Source: Cognatazoarcus sp050305135 (GTDB lineage: Bacteria; Pseudomonadota; Gammaproteobacteria; Burkholderiales; Rhodocyclaceae). From it: DNA of 47,289 nucleotides. The notes under the pieces were generated by a model. That model was not told where the DNA came from, searched no databases, and saw only the letters and a program-made list of their open reading frames with translations. Position numbers and translations under genes: made by a program. Of this stretch, positions 42,706-47,289 are shown one piece after another (position 1 is the stretch's first letter; each line of letters opens with the position of its first letter). The stretch spans positions 1 through 47,289 of the forward strand of contig JBNLET010000014.1 of the NCBI GenBank assembly GCA_050305135.1, given 5' to 3'.

Positions 42706-44160
42706 ATGCCACCGAAAGACTGGAGCACCTACCGAAGCACCAGCTACGACGAGCTGGTTGCAGACGATAGCGAACCGCGCCAGGCCGCCGCCGAATTGGT
42801 CCGGCACCTGGCGAATCTGTCCGCGGAAGAGCTCGACGACCTGAAGACCACCGCCGAGGTGGCGATCCAGGTCATGGGCATCACGTTTACGGTCTATTCG
42901 GACGCCGGCATGATCGACCGGGCCTGGCCGTTCGACGTGATCCCGCGCATCATCCCGGCGGCCGAGTGGCGCCGCACCGAGGCCGGGCTCGCGCAGCGCG
43001 TGCGGGCGCTGAACCTGTTCATCGACGACCTCTACCACGAGCAGCGCATCGTCAAGGACGGGGTCTTCCCGGCCGAGCTGCTGGAGGAATCGGTCAATTT
43101 CCGCAGCCAGTGCGTCGGCATCTCGCCGCCGAACGGCATCTGGGCCCACATCTGCGGATCCGACCTGGTGCGCGACAAGGACGGCACGCTCTACGTGCTG
43201 GAGGACAACCTGAGGATTCCGTCCGGCGTGTCCTACATGCTCGAGAACCGCAACGTCTCGAAGCGGGTGCTGCCGGAACTGTTCGAGACCGGCCGCATCC
43301 TGCCGGTGGACGACTACCCGGCCCAGCTCTACGACATGCTGGCCGCGATGTCGCCGCGCCAGGGCATCGAGCCGACGATCGTCGTGATGACGCCGGGCAT
43401 CTTCAACTCGGCCTACTTCGAACACGCCTTCCTGGCGCAGCAGATGGGCGTGGACCTGGTCGAGGGCTCGGACCTGATCGTCGGCACCGACGATTGTGTG
43501 TACATGCGCACGATCGAAGGCCTGGCGCGGGTCGACGTGATCTACCGCCGGGTGGACGACTTGTTCATCGACCCCGAGGCCTTCAACCCCGATTCGGTGC
43601 TCGGCGTGCGCGGTCTGCTGAGGGCCTGGCGGCTCGGCAACGTGGCGCTGTGCAACGCGCCCGGCGCCGGCGTCGCCGACGACAAGGTCGTCTATGCCTT
43701 CGTACCGAAGATCGTCAAGTACTACCTCGGCGAGGAGGCACTGATCCCGAACGTGCCGAGCTATCTGTGCATGGATGCGAAGGAACGCGAATACGTGCTC
43801 GCGAACCTGGACAAGCTGGTGGTCAAGCCGGCCAACGAGTCGGGCGGCTACGGCATGCTGGTCGGCCCCCACTCCAGCGCGCAGCAGCGCGAGGAGTTCG
43901 CGCAGCGGATCCGCGCCAATCCCCGCAACTACATGGCCCAGCCGACACTGACGCTATCCACCACGCCGACGCTGTGCGACGGCGGCGTCGAGCCACGCCA
44001 CGTGGACCTGCGCCCCTTCATCCTGTCCTCGGGCCAGGGCACCTACGTCACCACCGGCGGGCTGACCAGGGTCGCCCTGGTGCGCGGCTCGCTGGTGGTC
44101 AATTCGAGCCAGGGCGGCGGCAGCAAGGACACCTGGATCGTGGACGTCGGGGAGGACTGA
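42706..44160 (+). CDS. Circularly permuted ATP-grasp enzyme, second copy
   Basis: A 484-residue second member of the type 2 circularly permuted ATP-grasp family. It shares with the 21264-22682 enzyme the motifs AxxQRVRALNLFIDDLYHEQ, LYVLEDNLRIPSGVSYMLE (162-180), GVADDKVVYAFVP and the C-terminal VNSSQGGGSKDTW. The ATG at 42706 was chosen; a TTG at 42628 reads into unrelated residues. The sequences are clearly paralogous but diverge in length and between motifs, so this may use another substrate. The alpha-E gene starts three bases after the stop. No Anbu is next to it. Confidence 0.93.
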   Translation: MPPKDWSTYRSTSYDELVADDSEPRQAAAELVRHLANLSAEELDDLKTTAEVAIQVMGITFTVYSDAGMIDRAWPFDVIPRIIPAAEWRRTEAGLAQRVRALNLFIDDLYHEQRIVKDGVFPAELLEESVNFRSQCVGISPPNGIWAHICGSDLVRDKDGTLYVLEDNLRIPSGVSYMLENRNVSKRVLPELFETGRILPVDDYPAQLYDMLAAMSPRQGIEPTIVVMTPGIFNSAYFEHAFLAQQMGVDLVEGSDLIVGTDDCVYMRTIEGLARVDVIYRRVDDLFIDPEAFNPDSVLGVRGLLRAWRLGNVALCNAPGAGVADDKVVYAFVPKIVKYYLGEEALIPNVPSYLCMDAKEREYVLANLDKLVVKPANESGGYGMLVGPHSSAQQREEFAQRIRANPRNYMAQPTLTLSTTPTLCDGGVEPRHVDLRPFILSSGQGTYVTTGGLTRVALVRGSLVVNSSQGGGSKDTWIVDVGED

Positions 44161-44163
44161 GCC

Positions 44164-45126
44164 ATGCTTTCGCGCGTCGCCGAGCATCTCTACTGGATGG
44201 CCCGCTACATCGAGCGGGCCGAGGACACCGCGCGGCTGCTGCGGGTCACGCGCCACCTGATGCTGGATTTCCCCGGCACGCCGACGCTGGGCTGGTCGTC
44301 GCTGATCACCATCACCGGCGCCGAGGATCTGTTCAACGAGCACTATCCGCGGCGCGACGAGGCCGGCGTGCTGTCCTTCCTGTGCGCCGACCGGCACTAC
44401 GGCGGCTCGATCCTGGCGGCCCTCGGCGCCGCCCGCGAAAACATGCGCACGACGCGGGAAGTGATGCCGCGGGAGATCTGGGAAGAGATCAACCAGCTCT
44501 ACCTGACGGTCGGCAACCATCTCTCGAGCGGCATCGCCCAGCGGCGCATGGACGACTTCCTGCGCATGGTGATCCGCGGCTGCCAGACCCTGGTCGGTCT
44601 GATCGAGGGCAGCCTCAGCCATGGCCCGGCCCGGCGCTTCTGCTACATCGGCCGGATGCTCGAGCGTGCCGACATGACGACGCGCATCCTCGACGTGCGC
44701 TCGGCCAACCTGCTGCCGCGCAGTCCGGACGACCTGACGCCGTACGAGAACCTGCAATGGATGAGCGTGCTGAAATCGCTCTCGGCGCACCAGATGTACC
44801 GCCAGAAGGTCCGCAACCGGGTTCGCGGCCCGGACGTGGTCCGGTTCATCCTGCAGGATCCGGCCTTTCCGCGCTCGGTCTATCGCTGCCTGGACGATCT
44901 GTGCCGGATCTTCGCGGTCTTCCAGCGCCACGAGTTCGCATCGGCGGCGGCGGCTCGCCGGCGCGATGCGCTGCTCGACGCCGACGGCAACCAGCTGGCG
45001 CACGAACCGGACCAGTTGCATGCTTTCGTCGACGAACTGCAGATCGGCTTCAGTGAAATCCACGACGCGATCAGAGCGACCTGGTTTGCCGGCGTGGACG
45101 CGCCCGCACCGGTACTGCCGGATTGA
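44164..45126 (+). CDS. Alpha-E domain-containing protein, second copy
   Basis: A 320-residue alpha-E protein with the N-terminal signature MLSRVAEHLYWMARYIERAEDTARL and a second ERADMTTRILDVR element near residue 166. The N-terminus is almost the same as that of the Anbu-linked copy, the middle less so. It is separated from the ATP-grasp stop by three bases, so they form an obligate pair. The next gene is the TruC-like synthase after 69 bases, not a transglutaminase or peptidase. Confidence 0.93.
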   Translation: MLSRVAEHLYWMARYIERAEDTARLLRVTRHLMLDFPGTPTLGWSSLITITGAEDLFNEHYPRRDEAGVLSFLCADRHYGGSILAALGAARENMRTTREVMPREIWEEINQLYLTVGNHLSSGIAQRRMDDFLRMVIRGCQTLVGLIEGSLSHGPARRFCYIGRMLERADMTTRILDVRSANLLPRSPDDLTPYENLQWMSVLKSLSAHQMYRQKVRNRVRGPDVVRFILQDPAFPRSVYRCLDDLCRIFAVFQRHEFASAAAARRRDALLDADGNQLAHEPDQLHAFVDELQIGFSEIHDAIRATWFAGVDAPAPVLPD

Positions 45127-45195
45127 CGGTCCGGCCTTGCGGTCGGAGCCCCGCGCAGCCCCGCGGCAGCTCGTTCGGGCACAGCGGAGCATAAG

Positions 45196-45939
45196 GTGCT
45201 GCCGATTCTCTATCGCGATCCGCAGCTCGTCGCCATCGACAAGCCGGCCGGCCTGCTCGTGCACCGCTCGCAGGTGGACCGTCATGCGCGCCAATTCGCG
45301 CTGCAGATGTTGCGCGACCAGCTCGGCCGGCGCGTCTATCCGCTGCACCGCCTCGATCGCGGCACTTCCGGCGTACTGCTGTTCGCGCTCGAGCGCGAGG
45401 CTGCGGGCGCCGTCGGGCAACAGTTCGAGCAACGCGCAAAGCGCAGCCGCTACCTGGCCGTGGTGCGCGGCCACGCCGCCGAGCAGGGCCTGATCGACCA
45501 CCCGCTGGCCGATCCGCCGGATCCGCAGCTCGGCACCCCTGCCCGCCCGGCCCGCGAAGCCCGCACGGCCTACCGGCGGTTGGCGCTGACGGAACTGCCG
45601 TTTCAGGTGGACCGCTATCCGAGCAGCCGCTATTCGCTGTTGCTGCTGGAACCGGAAACCGGGCGCCGGCACCAGATCCGGCGCCATCTGAAGCACATCT
45701 CGCATCCGATCATCGGCGATGCCACCTACGGCAAGGGCAGGCACAACCGCGCCATCGCCGAGCGCTACGGCGTCGGCCGCCTGCTGCTGGCCTGCGTCGA
45801 ACTGCAGTTCGAACACCCGCGCGACGGACGAGAGATTCGTATCGCTGCACCGCCGGGCGACGGCTTCGCGCGGCTGATCGATGCCTTCGGCTGGCGTCAG
45901 GCGTTGCCGGCGCACTGGCGGCCACCCGCCGCAGGCTAG
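45196..45939 (+). CDS. truC: TruC-like tRNA pseudouridine synthase
   Basis: A 247-residue RluA-family pseudouridine synthase. Catalytic Asp54 is in HRLDRGTSGVLL. VAIDKPAGLLVHRS, LLEPETGRRHQIRRHLKHISHPIIGD and TYGKG are family motifs. It best resembles TruC (U65 of tRNA), but RluA-like activity on another RNA cannot be ruled out. There is no S4 domain. The GTG at 45196 follows GGAGCATAAG. Confidence 0.85.
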   Translation: MLPILYRDPQLVAIDKPAGLLVHRSQVDRHARQFALQMLRDQLGRRVYPLHRLDRGTSGVLLFALEREAAGAVGQQFEQRAKRSRYLAVVRGHAAEQGLIDHPLADPPDPQLGTPARPAREARTAYRRLALTELPFQVDRYPSSRYSLLLLEPETGRRHQIRRHLKHISHPIIGDATYGKGRHNRAIAERYGVGRLLLACVELQFEHPRDGREIRIAAPPGDGFARLIDAFGWRQALPAHWRPPAAG

Positions 45940-46030
45940 CCGCAGCGCCCGATTCGATCGGTGCGGGTTCCAATGTCGGCGTGCTTCATAGGACAATAGC
46001 CGATTCGATTGGAAACCCACGGAAGCAGCA

Positions 46031-47107
46031 ATGAACCCCTTGCGCGAAGTACGCCGGCTGGGTCAGCAGATCTGGCTCGACAACCTGTCTCGCAGCCTCC
46101 TCAACGAAGGCCAACTCGAACGCATGGTGCGCGACGACGGCGTCGCCGGCATCACGACGAACCCTTCGATCTTCGAGAAGGCGTTCGCTGCCGGGCAGTA
46201 CTACGCGGAGGAACTCGGGCGGCTGCGGCAGCAGCCGCTGAGCGCGGAAGCGCGCTACGAGAGACTGGCGATCGCCGACGTACAGCGCGCCTGCGACCTG
46301 CTGCGCGACGAGTACGACGGCAGCGACGGCGACGCCGGCTACGTCAGCCTGGAAGTCTCGCCGGCGCTCGCCCACGACGCGCCGGGCACGCTCGAGGCGG
46401 CCCGCCGGCTGCGCGCCGAGGTCGATCGCGACAACCTGCTGATCAAGGTGCCGGCCACGCCGGCCGGCATCGAAGCGGTCGAGCACCTGATTGCCGAAGG
46501 CATCAGCGTCAACGTCACGCTGATGTTCTCGCTTGCCCACTGCGAAGCGGTCGCGGCGGCCTACGCGCGCGGCGCAACGCGCTTGCTGGAAGGCGGGCGC
46601 GATCCGTCGAAGCTCAAGTCGGTCGCCAGCCTGTTCCTGAGCCGGGTGGACACGCTGGTGGACAAGCAACTCGAAGCGCTCGGCCAGGATGCGTTGGCGC
46701 TGCGCGGCAAGAGTGCGGTGGCGATGGCCAAGCTCGCCTACTGCGCTTACCAGGAGCGCTGCGAAACGCAGGCCTTCAAGCAGTTGCGGGCACAAGGCCT
46801 GCGGCCGCAACAGATGCTGTGGGCCAGTACCGGCACCAAGAACCCGGCCTACAGCGATCTGCTCTACGTCGAGCCGCTGATCGGCCCGGACACCATCAAC
46901 ACCCTGCCCGACGCGACCCTCGATGCCCTGCGCCACCACGGGCAGATCGCGTCCACCCTGGGCGACGGCGTCGACGAGGCGCGGGCGCTGTTCGAGCAAC
47001 TCGAGGGGCTGGGCATCGCCATGCATGCGGTGGGTGAGCAGTTGCAGCGCGAGGGTCTGGCCCAGTTCGAGGACGCTTTCGACAAGCTCCTGGCGACCAC
47101 CGCCTGA
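46031..47107 (+). CDS. tal: Transaldolase
   Basis: A 358-residue TIM-barrel enzyme of the non-oxidative pentose phosphate pathway. The Schiff-base lysine is Lys139 in LLIKVPAT. It has the long N-terminal part with GVAGITTNPSIFEKA and YVSLEVSP. Length suits the transaldolase type of about 360 residues seen in many betaproteobacteria. It is not followed by other pentose phosphate genes here. Confidence 0.95.
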   Translation: MNPLREVRRLGQQIWLDNLSRSLLNEGQLERMVRDDGVAGITTNPSIFEKAFAAGQYYAEELGRLRQQPLSAEARYERLAIADVQRACDLLRDEYDGSDGDAGYVSLEVSPALAHDAPGTLEAARRLRAEVDRDNLLIKVPATPAGIEAVEHLIAEGISVNVTLMFSLAHCEAVAAAYARGATRLLEGGRDPSKLKSVASLFLSRVDTLVDKQLEALGQDALALRGKSAVAMAKLAYCAYQERCETQAFKQLRAQGLRPQQMLWASTGTKNPAYSDLLYVEPLIGPDTINTLPDATLDALRHHGQIASTLGDGVDEARALFEQLEGLGIAMHAVGEQLQREGLAQFEDAFDKLLATTA

Positions 47108-47123
47108 CGGACCTCGGCGAGGC

Positions 47124-47289
47124 TCAGCGGGAGCGCGGGACGCCCTGGATGATCTGCGAGATGCGTTCGGTTTCGACCTGCAGACAGAGCAGGCGCAGAC
47201 GCAGCGCGTCGAGCTGATCTTCGAGCATCGACATCATCAGTCGCGTCGAGCGCAGGGGATTGCCACACTGCGCTCGCGCCTGGTCGATC
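47124..47289 (-). CDS. 3' end of an unknown gene (partial)
   Basis: On the minus strand an open frame runs from beyond the window end to the stop at 47126-47124, giving the last 54 residues of a protein. The visible part is a probable coiled coil (MMSMLEDQLDALRLRLL, then CLQVETERISQIIQG). It is convergent with tal, 16 bases after its stop. I do not recognise the family. Codon use and the amphipathic pattern favour a real gene. Confidence 0.5.
   Translation of the reverse strand, partial: IDQARAQCGNPLRSTRLMMSMLEDQLDALRLRLLCLQVETERISQIIQGVPRSR

Noticed and set aside
45950..46010. Direct repeat of CGATTCGAT before tal
   Set aside because: Two copies about 52 bases apart with different flanks; likely chance in a short intergenic region.

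Overview
The window looks like chromosomal core DNA of a very G+C-rich betaproteobacterium. Several gene orders are typical of that class: the exbB-exbD-lpxK-Trm112-kdsB-adk string facing xseA-sodB, the argD-argF-argG block next to a DUF3579 gene, rpsT and murJ, and small betaproteobacterial families such as DUF2788, DUF3579 and DUF6394. A Rhodocyclales or Burkholderiales member is my best guess, by inference only. I see no prophage, insertion sequence, CRISPR array, tRNA or rRNA gene.

Layout. 1-501: nothing recognisable. 502-8370: a stand-alone receiver and a large sensor histidine kinase (translationally coupled), a type II cation P-type ATPase, a divergent membrane-bound diguanylate cyclase, and YchJ. 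8446-11854: a DUF6394 membrane protein coupled to a double-RCK potassium channel, an S4 RNA-binding protein, an Ap4A phosphorylase-like enzyme, and the decayed remnant of a ykgJ gene. 12145-19486: housekeeping genes (UPF0149, TrmB-like methyltransferase, DusC, ribosomal protein L31, an ArnT-like membrane glycosyltransferase, oligoribonuclease, an M48/Ste24 peptidase, RsgA). 19493-22682: the Anbu cluster, comprising a proteasome-like peptidase, an alpha-E protein and a circularly permuted ATP-grasp enzyme. 22883-27741: thiolase, a CobD/CbiB-like protein, CoA pyrophosphatase, a secreted retropepsin-like protein, a YjfB-type motility protein, YajQ, PpnP and DUF2788. 27757-31152: argG, argF, argD. 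31457-35685: DUF3579, S20, MurJ, a PEBP protein and an unusual phosphofructokinase. 35766-41885: adk, kdsB, Trm112, lpxK, exbD, exbB, then xseA and sodB. 42057-47289: a Kbp-like BON/LysM protein, a second ATP-grasp/alpha-E pair, a TruC-like pseudouridine synthase, transaldolase, and the 3' end of an unknown gene.

The most interesting system is the pair of ATP-grasp/alpha-E modules. One is arranged as ATP-grasp, alpha-E, Anbu in a tight minus-strand operon. The other, about 20 kb away on the plus strand, has only ATP-grasp and alpha-E. The ATP-grasp fold suggests an amide-bond-forming ligase and Anbu is an N-terminal threonine hydrolase, so a make-and-cleave peptide or amide chemistry is plausible. 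The substrate is unknown, and the transglutaminase-like gene that often accompanies this set is absent from both loci here.

The other genes are mostly core metabolism (arginine, lipid A/KDO, nucleotide and tRNA/rRNA processing) and signalling. The cyclic-di-GMP-related proteins (diguanylate cyclase with an I-site, YajQ, oligoribonuclease) are dispersed, not clustered. Starts given here are my own choices. Several ORFs that can be read much longer upstream were trimmed to the start that fits the family.
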